NCBI GenBank assembly: GCA_963822485.1
Contig: CAWGHW010000035.1
Location: 62,001 to 126,000, forward strand
DNA length: 64,000 nt
Reading direction: 5' to 3'
From: DASUBV01 sp963822485
GTDB taxonomy: Bacteria > Actinomycetota > Actinomycetes > Streptosporangiales > Streptosporangiaceae
Position 1 is the first letter of the stretch. Each line of letters starts with the position of its first letter. Of the stretch, positions 27,296-35,342 are shown in pieces. The notes below the pieces were generated by a model, which had not been told where the DNA came from, ran no database searches, and worked only from the letters and a program-made list of their open reading frames with translations. The position numbers were made by a program, and so were the translations under genes.

Positions 27296-27310
27296 CCCTC
27301 TATCACAACA

Positions 27311-27328
27311 TACGCATACGATTGCGTA
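27311..27328. promoter_or_regulatory. Inverted repeat upstream of the replication-relaxation operon
   Basis: TACGCA (27311-27316) and TGCGTA (27323-27328) flank six bases. It lies 16-33 bases upstream of the likely GTG start in an AT-richer patch, where an operator would be expected. No experimental counterpart is known to me. Confidence 0.45.
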
Positions 27329-27481
27329 CTCCTGGTGACCGCCCGCCTTTTTCTGGCGCAGGCCGGGACTGCCGGGGCCGGCCGGTACAGGTCTTGTCCG
27401 CGGCGACGGCGTCCACGCGATCAGTGGTGCCATTGCCCTTACCATCCAGTTCGCCCGGCCGCGCTCATCCGGGCTCGGCGG

Positions 27482-27497
27482 CGTTTCCGCGGAAACG
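27482..27497. promoter_or_regulatory. 16-bp perfect palindrome in gene-free DNA
   Basis: CGTTTCCGCGGAAACG is fully self-complementary. A related GTCTCCGCGGAAGC lies about 50 bases on. The surrounding stretch 27329-27720 has no recognisable gene. The palindrome could be an operator for the divergent ATPase operon or a remnant. Confidence 0.5.
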
Positions 27498-27720
27498 TTT
27501 CAGGAACATGCGTGACGCACTTGCGTGTGACGTCTCCGCGGAAGCGCGGCCCGCTCCGGATCGGCGGGATCACGGCGCGCGCCAGGTCGCCCAGCGGAAG
27601 CGGGATAGGGCTGAGCGATGCTCGGCCCGGCGCTGGCTAGCGCGGCGGCGACACTTCGTGATCGTAGGTCAGTGGCGGCTTGGGGGGCGTGTGAGCAGGG
27701 TGCGGGGCCCTTGCCGCCGG

Positions 27721-29016
27721 TCAGGGTAGGAACATGATGGTGTACGGCTCGGTGCCAACCGTGATCGGGCTGCCCGCAGTGTTGGTAGCCGTGGCGATCG
27801 GCGTGACCTTATCTGCCCTGTCACTGTCGACATAGACGGTCCTGCCGTCCGGTGTAATCGCGATCGTCCACGGGTGCAGGCCGACGTTGATAGGCCTTTG
27901 TGCCGTGTTTGTAGCTGTTGCGACCGGCGTCACGCTACTCGAGTCATAGTTAGCGACGTAGGCGGTCTTCCCGTCCGGCGTGATCGCGATGTCGCTCGGG
28001 GAGCTCCCGACCCTGATCGGCTTTCCCGCGGTGCTGGTCGCGGTCGCGATCGGCGTTACCCAGCCGGGGCCGGCCGAGCTGCCGCTGGCGACGTAGGCGG
28101 TCTTCCCGTCCGGCGTGATCGCGATGTCGCTCGGGGAGCTCCCGACCCTGATCGGCTTTCCCGCGGTGCTGGTCGCGGTCGCGATCGGCGTTACCCAGCC
28201 GGGGCCGGCCGAGCTGCCGCTGGCGACGTAGGCGGTCTTCCCGTCCGGCGTGATCGCGATGTCGCTCGGGGAGCTCCCGACCCTGATCGGCTTTCCCGCC
28301 TTGCCGGTCGCGGTCGAGATCGGCACCACAGCGCCGGCAGGTCCGCCGCTGAGGACGTAGACGGTCTTCCCGTCCGGGGTGATGGCCATGTCCTTCGCCG
28401 GGAAGGCCTGCGTGAAGGGCCCGATGCTGATCGGCCGTCCTGGCTTGCCAGTCGCGGTCGTGATCGGCACCACACTGCTGGCATCAGTTGTCTGACCATC
28501 GTGAGTTCCGCGCGTGAGGACATAGGCCGTGTTCCCGTCCGGCGTGATCACGACGCTCTGCGGGGAGCCCCCCACCTTGATGGGCCGTCCTGGCTTGCCA
28601 GTCGCGGTCGTGACCGGCACCACTGCACCATTCAGGATGCAGGGAACGTAGACGGTCTTCCCGTCCGGCGTGATCGTCATCGAGACTGGGCTATTGCCTA
28701 GCCTGATCGGCCTTCCCGGCGTGCCGTTACCTATCGAGATCGGTGTAATAGTCTCTCCGCCGATATTGGCAACATAAGCAGTAGCCGGACCTGCCGCTGC
28801 ACCGGATACAGCTGCTGAGTTCCCCGGAGCCATCTTCGGGATCGCGACGACGACAGCAGCAACGGCAACGACAGCTGCGCTGCCCGCAACGCCCTGTGCC
28901 CGCCGGCGGCGGCGGAGCTTAACGCCCGCTCGCAGCGCGTCGTGCACGACTGACCCCAGCGGCGGCTCGCGATCAATAATACTTTCCAGCGCCGGGCGAA
29001 CCCAGCTGTCATTCAT
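27721..29016 (-). CDS. Membrane-anchored YVTN/YncE-type beta-propeller, putative anti-sigma factor
   Basis: 431 residues from the ATG after GGAGGCAGGAAGC. A short cytoplasmic domain (WVRPALESIIDREPPLGSVV, then the basic LRRRRRAQG) leads to one membrane helix (AAVVAVAAVVVAIP), so the propeller is outside the cell. The propeller consists of about eight repeats of ~45 residues, each with ITPDGKTAYV and TPIATATSTAGKPIRVG. It follows a SigE-family sigma factor by 44 bases in the same direction. That arrangement, and the small basic cytoplasmic domain, suggest it holds the sigma factor and senses an extracellular cue. This is inference. Confidence 0.85.
   Translation of the reverse strand: MNDSWVRPALESIIDREPPLGSVVHDALRAGVKLRRRRRAQGVAGSAAVVAVAAVVVAIPKMAPGNSAAVSGAAAGPATAYVANIGGETITPISIGNGTPGRPIRLGNSPVSMTITPDGKTVYVPCILNGAVVPVTTATGKPGRPIKVGGSPQSVVITPDGNTAYVLTRGTHDGQTTDASSVVPITTATGKPGRPISIGPFTQAFPAKDMAITPDGKTVYVLSGGPAGAVVPISTATGKAGKPIRVGSSPSDIAITPDGKTAYVASGSSAGPGWVTPIATATSTAGKPIRVGSSPSDIAITPDGKTAYVASGSSAGPGWVTPIATATSTAGKPIRVGSSPSDIAITPDGKTAYVANYDSSSVTPVATATNTAQRPINVGLHPWTIAITPDGRTVYVDSDRADKVTPIATATNTAGSPITVGTEPYTIMFLP
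27961..28305. repeat. Tandem 135-bp coding repeats
   Basis: Two apparently identical 135-bp units (27961-28095, 28096-28230) and the first part of a third (28231-28305) encode propeller blades. Exact nucleotide identity points to recent duplication; the other blades have diverged. Confidence 0.9.
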
Positions 29017-29060
29017 GCTTCCTGCCTCCATACTCCTTGCCTCCGTCTCGTGCGCTGCGG

Positions 29061-29570
29061 CTAATAGCGGCCTGGCTGACCGGACAACCCAGCCAGCTCG
29101 TCTCCCAGATGGGCCCGCAGCCTGCTCAGTGCCCGGGCAGCCTGGCTCTTGACGTTGCCCGGCGAGCAGCCAAGAACGGCCGCTGTCTGCTCCACGCTCA
29201 GGTCCTCCCAGTAGCGCAGCACGACAACAGCGCGGCCGCCCGGCGGAAGGGCCGCCAGCGCCTCGAGAACGAGCATCCGCAGTTCGGGTTCCGCCGGCTC
29301 GACCAGCTGCTCAGGAAGGATGTCGGTGACTACCTCCCGTGCGCGCTTCACGCGCCTGCCGGCGAGGTAGGCGTTCACGAGCGTGCGCGTGGCATAAGCA
29401 GGTGCCGCGCCCCGGCGGCTGATCCGGTGCCAGGACACGAACACCTTCGCCAGCGTGATCTGCACCAGATCCTCTGCGGTATGCCAGTCACCGCAGAGCA
29501 TGTACGCCGTCCGTCGTAGTCGCGGCGATATCGCCGCCGCAAACTCAACGAACTCCTCAACGGCCGTCAC
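29061..29570 (-). CDS. SigE-family ECF RNA polymerase sigma factor
   Basis: 169 residues. Region 2: FAAAISPRLRRTAYMLCGDW, HTAEDLVQITLAKVF; region 4: LEALAALPPGGRAVVVLRYW, LSVEQTAAVLGCSPGNVKSQ and AARALSRLRAHL. This pattern is the actinobacterial SigE (TIGR02983-like) subfamily. The membrane beta-propeller gene follows after 44 bases, probably in one transcript and acting as its regulator. The 300 bases upstream hold no gene and should contain its promoter. Confidence 0.92.
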   Translation of the reverse strand: MTAVEEFVEFAAAISPRLRRTAYMLCGDWHTAEDLVQITLAKVFVSWHRISRRGAAPAYATRTLVNAYLAGRRVKRAREVVTDILPEQLVEPAEPELRMLVLEALAALPPGGRAVVVLRYWEDLSVEQTAAVLGCSPGNVKSQAARALSRLRAHLGDELAGLSGQPGRY

Positions 29571-29866
29571 GTGGCCAGTTCTCTCACGCGCATGCTCATG
29601 CCAGATAGATGCGCCAGCGGCCTCGCCAGGTTGCGTGCGGGACCCACCGTTTCCTGGCCCGCATGACCAGAGTGTTCAGTGCGGCGGCACAGATTTCTGA
29701 CGGCGGACACGGGAATCTGATGTCCATTGACAGATTTCCAGTCACCGACGCGCCACGTCACCAGCCCGTGATCAAGCCCTGACCTGCGCCGAGCTATCCG
29801 CACAGCGGATTCGCTGCGCGCTTACCGGCTGCCCGCTGAGGGGCTCCGGCCGAATGAGGCGGGCGG

Positions 29867-30215
29867 CTACCCGGAGTCGATGGCCAGCCAGGCCCGGTCG
29901 TAGTAGCGGTGCCCGCGCCGGCGGAGTAGCGCTGCCAGGCCCGGCCCGGCCAGCCCGGCGGCGGCGAGCTGGCGGGCCTGGCAAGGGCCTGCGGCGGTGG
30001 TCACCTGGTGGCTGGCGGCCACCGCCAGCACCTACCCGACCCGGCGGTGTTCCAGGTCCGCGCGCAGGCCCGGGTCAGCGCCATACACACCTCATCACCT
30101 GTGACCCGGGCAGCCGGAGTGCCCGCATCCAGCGCCCGGCCGATCATGCAGCGGGCCAGCTTCGGCGTGGGCGCGAACGCGGTGCCCTGCGAGGTGCGGC
30201 TGTAGGAAGGCGTCT
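29867..30215 (-). pseudogene. Remnant of an IS701-type transposase
   Basis: Read across two frames on the minus strand, the segment gives FAPTPKLARCMIGRALDAG, ARVTGDEVCMALTRAC, then VLAVAASHQVTTAAGPCQA and GHRYYDRAWLAIDSG before a TAG at 29867. These match, in order, the part of IS701-family DDE transposases that normally reads along the lines of FATKP-LA--M and WV-GDEVYG, then Y-LAV and HRYYDWA. The N-terminal part, the end and the inverted repeats are missing and the reading frame is broken, so it is an old fragment. Confidence 0.65.
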
Positions 30216-30217
30216 GG

Positions 30218-30592
30218 CTACCGGTGCGGCGTGAATGATGTCGAGCAGTTACCCGTCCGGCCGTTCCTGGAGACGCGGACGGAGACCTTCACCTTGAAAT
30301 GGGGAGTCGCGCCGCTGATGTAGTAAGGGACACTCGCCCGCCCGGCCCGGCTGGCCGTCCTCGACTTCTTGTGATTGGTCGTCTTGTAGTGCGCGACCGT
30401 GACGACCTTGGCCAGGCTCGCCGTGCGGACGCGCACGTAAATCGTCGTGTAATCGGCCGGGTGCGTCTTGCTCATCGAGGCGTGGCAGGGCAGCGGCCTG
30501 GGCCTGGCCGGGCTGGCGGAGGCAGGCGCGACGCCTATGAACGTTATGGCGAGGGCTGCGGCTGGCAGGGCGGCAAGACGATAAGGGCGCAT
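30218..30592 (-). CDS. Small secreted protein
   Basis: 124 residues from the ATG at 30592. A signal peptide (MRPYRLAALPAAALAITFIG, cleavage near VAPASA-SP) precedes a mature domain of about 95 residues, beta-rich, with two cysteines (CHASMSKTHPADYTTIYVRV and GNCSTSFTPHR) able to form a disulfide. The middle contains VVTVAHYKTTNHKKSR and VPYYISGATPHFKVKVSV. It belongs to a small secreted family I recall from actinomycetes, of unknown function. No Shine-Dalgarno is evident; a longer TTG start at 30610 is possible. Confidence 0.75.
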   Translation of the reverse strand: MRPYRLAALPAAALAITFIGVAPASASPARPRPLPCHASMSKTHPADYTTIYVRVRTASLAKVVTVAHYKTTNHKKSRTASRAGRASVPYYISGATPHFKVKVSVRVSRNGRTGNCSTSFTPHR

Positions 30593-31198
30593 GTGCGCAG
30601 CGTAGGGCAAGATCGGTCGCCAGATCTATGTGCAGAGGCCAGCGATTACACGACAGCGACCGTTAATCGCGTCCGGCGGAATCTCATGTCTAATATTTCC
30701 TGATTTCTAGCACAACTGGAATTTTCGGAATAGGCCCAGGGAACTCAAACCCGACGATAACTCTCTGAATTTGTGCAGTGGGAGCAGACCCAGATCTCGG
30801 CCAAAATCCAGGAGATCAAGGATTACATGGCAACTCGTGCCGCGTCAGGCTACGTTTGCCCGTTGATTCTGTGGCGTCGTTGCCGCGGTGTGCATGAGCG
30901 GGCGGGCTCGCGCGGAGGGCCGTCCGCGATGATCTTGCGGGCTTCGTCGGGGTGGCCGGGTAGTGCCGCGCTCGGATGAGGGCGGGGGTTGCCCGGCGGC
31001 TGGTGCGCATCGCGCCTGGGCAGCGGGTCGGTGGTGATCTGGCGGCCGTCGAGGTTCACGCTGGCGGGCGTCGCGGGATCAAGAAGATGGCCAAGTCCAG
31101 GCCATCCGACCGCGGAGTCCCGTTGATGCGGACCGCGGGAATACCTGGCTCTTGCTACTGCTGAACAGGAGTGGTGATGACGGAGGAGCACTACTGGG
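30593..31198. other. Gene-free stretch, partly AT-rich
   Basis: No supported gene. 30640-30770 is much richer in A/T than the rest of the window. A short readable fragment on the plus strand (QWEQTQISAKIQEIKDYM, 30776-30829) looks like a broken helical protein end. A minus-strand frame (30850-31191) translates with some order (TPASVNLDGRQITTDPLP) but is not recognisable. Confidence 0.5.
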
Positions 31199-31324
31199 AT
31201 GCATGAGGACTACTGCTTCAAGTGCGGGGCGTGGGCGCGCATCGACGAGGCGTCGAAGCTGTGCCGGATCTGCTACGACGCCTGGCCGTGCGCGAAACGC
31301 CCGCAGGCGGCGGCGCGCGGCTGA
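31199..31324 (+). CDS. 41-residue protein with two CxxC zinc-knuckle motifs
   Basis: ATG at 31199 with GGAGGA at 31182-31187. The product starts MHEDYCFKCGAWARIDEASK, then LCRICYDAWPC, then a basic Ala-rich tail AKRPQAAARG. The two Cys pairs (CFKC and CRIC) 14 residues apart are a four-cysteine zinc-ribbon arrangement. It is too short for most gene finders, lies in otherwise gene-poor DNA, and has no recognised family. Real expression is unproven. Confidence 0.55.
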   Translation: MHEDYCFKCGAWARIDEASKLCRICYDAWPCAKRPQAAARG

Positions 31325-31551
31325 CCCGGCGGGTGCCCGGGCACCGTGGCGGTATGTCCGGTGAGCCCCCGTTGTGAGTGACCGCGGGTCACGTCATGGC
31401 CGGCCGGGGACCGGAAGCTGACCCGTGAATGCCCGTGATGCTGGTGCGAGGGCCCGCGGTAGGGCACAATGCTGATAGCAGGACGCATGCGGTGCCTGCG
31501 GGTGACTAGGTCGTTGGGGAAGACGCACCTGGTCGGTCGCAGGGAGGTTTA

Positions 31552-32178
31552 GTGTCCGCAAGTGGCGTGTTGCAGGTTCACTGCGCCCCCCCGGCGCTGT
31601 GCCCGCACATTGAGTGGGCCGTGGCCGGGGTTCTTGGCGTGCCCGTAAGCCTGCCGTGGGTGGATCAGCCCGCGTCGCCCGGCGCGCTGCGCGCCGAGCT
31701 GGAGTGGCAGGGCCACCCGGGCGCCTCGGGCGCCATCACCTCCGCGCTGGCGGGCTGGAACCGGCTGCGCTTCGAGGTGACCGAGGACGCCAGCGCCGGC
31801 TGTGACGCGGTCCGCTACAGCTACACGCCGGCCCTGGGCACGTTCAGCGGGGTGGTCGCGGCCAACGGCGACATCCTGGTCCCGGAAGGTCGGCTGCGCG
31901 CGGCCATGGCCCTGGCCGCCTCCTCCCGCGCCGGATCCGGCCAGCCCGATCACGGCCAGCCCGACACCAGCCCGTCCGGCCACAGCCTGTCCGACCACGG
32001 CCGCAGCGGCCAGCTCGGCACGCTGCGCGACCGGCACGAGCCGCGCCACCCGGCGCTGGGCGGGTCGCTGGAGGCGGAACTGTCGCTGCTGCTCGGCCAG
32101 CCCTGGGACGACGAGCTCGAGCCGTTCCGGCACGCCGGGGCCGGGGCGCCGGTCCGCTGGCTCAACGCCACCGGGTGA
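31552..32178 (+). CDS. DUF3145 family protein
   Basis: 208 residues, GTG start with GGGAGG upstream. The diagnostic N-terminus VLQVHCAPPALCPHIEWAVA and GVLGVPVSLPWVDQPASPG, then LEWQGHPGASGAITSALAG and FEVTEDASAGCDAVRYSYTP, identify this actinobacterial family of unknown function. The C-terminal part has a low-complexity linker (Asp/His/Ser/Gly) inserted before the conserved end ELSLLLGQPWDDELEPFRHA. It is a single gene; the 227 bases before it hold no gene. Confidence 0.92.
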   Translation: MSASGVLQVHCAPPALCPHIEWAVAGVLGVPVSLPWVDQPASPGALRAELEWQGHPGASGAITSALAGWNRLRFEVTEDASAGCDAVRYSYTPALGTFSGVVAANGDILVPEGRLRAAMALAASSRAGSGQPDHGQPDTSPSGHSLSDHGRSGQLGTLRDRHEPRHPALGGSLEAELSLLLGQPWDDELEPFRHAGAGAPVRWLNATG

Positions 32179-32197
32179 CCCCCGGAGATCGTCACTG

Positions 32198-32231
32198 AAG
32201 TCGATTTAAGCCCATGTCGGTTTATCGACTT
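32198..32231. terminator. Stem-loop after DUF3145
   Basis: AAGTCGAT (32198-32205) and ATCGACTT (32224-32231) form a perfect 8-bp stem with an 18-base loop, 20 bases after the DUF3145 stop. Weak by GC content; it may be a terminator or a regulatory site. Confidence 0.4.
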
Positions 32232-32378
32232 GTCGATGCCTGCCCGGATGCGGGCTGCTGCCCGCGAGGAGCGCAGGGGAAGTAACGGGGCATATTCGCG
32301 GCCCGCACGGGAAGAGTGCTGGGGGCGGTGGTGTTGTCGCGAGCCGGGGTGGTGGCCGGCTGGTTGCTCAGATGCAGC

Positions 32379-32417
32379 GTTCAGCTGAACTTCAGGTTCA
32401 GCGGGCATTCAGGAAAC
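32379..32417 (+). promoter_or_regulatory. Direct repeats of an OmpR/PhoP-type box upstream of htrA
   Basis: TTCAG occurs at 32380, 32391, 32397 and 32408: two overlapping pairs each spaced 11 bases, the spacing of response-regulator half-sites. The first unit is also the perfect palindrome GTTCAGCTGAAC (32379-32390). It lies about 90-130 bases upstream of the htrA start. Confidence 0.5.
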
Positions 32418-32506
32418 CGTCAGCGAATGCCGGGAGTGAACGCCCGGGTTCAGCGCCGATTATCGAGATGTGGGCCGACGGAGCGCACGCATCGGAGGAA
32501 GCAGTC

Positions 32507-34242
32507 ATGAGTATCCACGGTCAGCCGGAAGATCAGGAGCCAGCGCAGCCCGAGCCACCGGTGCCGTCGTCCGGCGCGGGACCCGCGTCGGGACCCGGCG
32601 TTCCGGGTGACCCGAGCGGAGACCACGGCCAGCCCAGCACGACCGCCGGATACCCGAGCCAGTACGGCCAGTACGGCGAGCACGGCCAGGACGCTCAGCC
32701 CGGCCGGGACACTCAGCCGGGCCAGCCGGGCCAGCCGGGCCAGCCGGGCGAGCCGGGCGGGTCGGCCCCGTACGGTCAGGCGGGCGAGCCGGGCCCGCCG
32801 GCGCCGTACGGTCAGCCGGGCGGCGGCTATGGCAGCCCGAGCGGCCAGCCGGGCCAGCGGGCCAGTACGGCGAGCACGGCCAGCCAGGCCAGCCGGGCCA
32901 GCACGGCGAGCACGGCCAGCCAGGCCTGCACGGCCAGCCTGGGGAGCAGACCCAGCCCGGATACTCGCCGCCCAGCGGCTACGCCACCAACGTCGGCGGG
33001 TACAGCCTGGCGGGCGAGTCCGGGGGATACCGGAACTACGGCTACGGCGGGTACGGCGTGCCCGGTCAGCCGGGCGGGCCCGGTTATGCCGGCCCCGGCT
33101 ACGGCGGGCCTTACGGCCCCCCGGGCGGCGGCCCGCCCCGGCGGCGCAGGTCGCGGCGGCTGGTGGCCGGGATCGTGGCGGCCGGGATCGCGTTCGCCGG
33201 CGGCGCCAGCGCGGCGGTCTGGGCGGTCGGCGTGCCGGGCACCTCGGTGGGCGGGGCGCTGAACCACAAGGTGCTGAGCACCTCCTCGATCGTGCGGATG
33301 ACCGACCCGGCGGTGGTCGACGTGGTGTCCACGCTGGGCGGCCAGGGCGCCGAGTCAGCGGGCACCGGCATCGTGCTGACCTCCAATGGAGAGGTGCTGA
33401 CCAACAACCACGTCATCGACGGAGCCACGGCCATCCGGGTCACCGACGTGGGCAACGGCCAGACCTACCCGGCCAGGGTGGTCGGCTACGACCCCACCCA
33501 TGACATCGCGGTGCTCAAGCTGACCGGTGCCTCGGGGCTGAAGACGGCCACCATCGGCGACTCCTCCAGCGTCGGCGTGGGCCAGAAGGTCGTCGCGGTC
33601 GGCAACGCCGGCGGCAAGGGCGGCCTGCCTTCGGTGGCAACCGGGCAGGTCACCGGGCTCGGCGCCTCGATCACCGCGGTGGACGAGGGCTCGGGCAGCT
33701 CGGAGCGGCTGACCGGGATGATCAAGACCAACGCCGGCATCCAGGCCGGCGACTCGGGCGGCCCGCTGCTCAACACCGCGGGCCAGGTCATCGGGATGAA
33801 CACGGCGGCCTCCACGGGCATGACCGAGGCCTCCTCCGGCAGCACCCAGGCCGAGCAGGCGTTCTCGATCCCGATCAGCCGGGCCATCGCCACGGCCGAG
33901 AAGATCGACTCGGGCCAGGCCAGCACGACCATCCACATCGGCAGCACGGCGTTCATCGGCGTCGAGGTCGCGGGCAGGACCGGCCAGGGCGCGCCGGGCG
34001 GCTCCACGAGCCGCGGCGCGGCGGTGGAGGGCGTCGTCCAGGGCGGGCCGGCGGCGTCGGCCGGGCTCCAGGCCGGGGACACCATCGTCTCGGTCAACGG
34101 CAAGGCGGTCACCTCGTCCAGCAGCCTGCGCAACAACCTGGTCATCTACCACCCGGGGGACCAGGTGACGGTGAAGTGGGTGAGCCAGGACGGCCAGACC
34201 CACTCGGCGCAGCTCACGCTGGCCAGCGGTCCCGCCGCCTAG
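32507..34242 (+). CDS. HtrA/DegP-like trypsin-type serine protease, one frameshift
   Basis: ATG after GGAGGAA. A cytoplasmic N-terminal region of ~200 residues rich in Gly/Gln/Pro/Tyr (GQPGQPGQPGEPG repeats), one membrane helix (LVAGIVAAGIAFAGG), then an external trypsin domain with the triad in LTNNHVIDGA (His), THDIAVLKL (Asp) and QAGDSGGPLL (Ser), and a C-terminal PDZ domain (GAAVEGVVQGGPAASAGLQ). The frame shifts by one base near 32850 inside the repeats: the start to there and from there to the end are both coherent. Acts in envelope protein quality control. Confidence 0.9.
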
Positions 34243-34294
34243 TCCGGCCAGCCACCCCCCGTGCCCGCCGGGCCAGGCGGGCGCAAACCGAGAT

Positions 34295-34379
34295 CATGAT
34301 CCCGCAGAGGTTCCGGCCGCGAGGCCACCAGGCCGCGAGGCCACCAGGCCGCGAGGCCGCGGAACCCTGCGGGATCATG
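34295..34379. terminator. Long stem-loop between htrA and the oxidoreductase gene
   Basis: Arms of about 20 bases (34295-34315 and 34360-34379), complementary except for a one-base bulge, core ATGATCCCGCAG with CTGCGGGATCAT. The 44-base loop is almost entirely a tandem of GCCGCGAGGCCACCAG (34316, 34332, and a partial third). It lies 52 bases after the htrA stop and ends seven bases before the next start. Confidence 0.7.
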
Positions 34380-34385
34380 GTTTCC

Positions 34386-35333
34386 ATGGCACTCACGGTG
34401 ATCGCTCCCGCCTACGGCGGGCCCGAAGTCCTGTCCCTGGTTGATGAGCCTGTCGCGGCGCCCGGCCCCGGCCAGGCCCGGATCGAGGTCCGGGCGGCCG
34501 GGGTCAACCCCATCGACTACAAGTCCTACAGCGGCCGGATGGGCGCCGACCCGGCCCGGCTCCCGCTGCACCTGGGCTCCGAGGCGGCCGGGGTGATCAC
34601 GGCCGTCGGCGACGGCGCCACCGGCCCGGCCGGGCCGCTCGCGGTGGGCGATGAGGTCATCGCGTTCCGGGCCCCCGGCGCCTACGCGGCCGGGCTGCTG
34701 GCCCCGGCCGGCGCGCTGGTGCCCAAGCCCCTGGCGCTGGACTGGGCCCAGGCCAGCGGGCTGATGCTGACCGGCGCCACCGCCTGGCACGCGCTGGCCG
34801 CCGTCGGCGCGCACGCGGGCGACACCATACTGATCCACGGCGCGTCAGGCGGCGTGGGCACCATGGCGGTCCAGCTGGCCGCCGGGCGGGGCGCCGTGGT
34901 CATCGCCACCGCCTCCCCGGCCCGGCACGAGTTCCTGCGCGAGCTGGGCGCCACGCCCGTGGCTTACGGCGACGGCCTGGCGGACCGGGTCCGGGCGGCC
35001 GCGGGCCAGGGCGTCGACGCGGCGCTGGACCTGGTCGGCACCGACGAGGCCGTCGATGTCTCGCTGGAGCTGGTCGCCGACCGGGGCCGCATCGCCACCA
35101 TCGTGGCTTCCCGGCGCGCGTTCGACCTGGGCCTGAAGGTGCTGGGCGGCGCGCCGGGCGCCGATCCCGGCACCGAGATCCGCAGCGCGGCCCGGCTGGA
35201 CCTGGTGCGGCTGGTCGCCGAGGGGAGGCTGCGCGTGCTCGTGAGCCGCACCTTCCCGCTCGCCGACGCGGCCGGCGCGCACCGGCTCATAGCGGAGGGC
35301 CACGTGGCCGGCAAGATCGCGCTGATCCCGTAA
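34386..35333 (+). CDS. NADP-dependent quinone-oxidoreductase-like enzyme (MDR family)
   Basis: 315 residues. N-terminal GroES-like fold (AYGGPEVLSLVDEPV, AAGVNPIDYKSYSG, LGSEAAGVITAVGDGA), then the Rossmann fold with the nucleotide motif ILIHGASGGVGTMAVQLA (near residue 150) and a C-terminal LVAEGRLRVLVSRTFPLADA. Zinc ligands are absent, as in zeta-crystallin-type reductases. The ATG at 34386 is preferred to one nine bases earlier. Substrate unknown. Confidence 0.9.
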   Translation: MALTVIAPAYGGPEVLSLVDEPVAAPGPGQARIEVRAAGVNPIDYKSYSGRMGADPARLPLHLGSEAAGVITAVGDGATGPAGPLAVGDEVIAFRAPGAYAAGLLAPAGALVPKPLALDWAQASGLMLTGATAWHALAAVGAHAGDTILIHGASGGVGTMAVQLAAGRGAVVIATASPARHEFLRELGATPVAYGDGLADRVRAAAGQGVDAALDLVGTDEAVDVSLELVADRGRIATIVASRRAFDLGLKVLGGAPGADPGTEIRSAARLDLVRLVAEGRLRVLVSRTFPLADAAGAHRLIAEGHVAGKIALIP

Positions 35334-35342
35334 CGTCGTCGC

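Noticed and set aside
23783..31324. Complete integrative element or prophage
   Set aside because: No integrase, att repeats, relaxase or structural phage genes; no tRNA gene is seen anywhere in the window.
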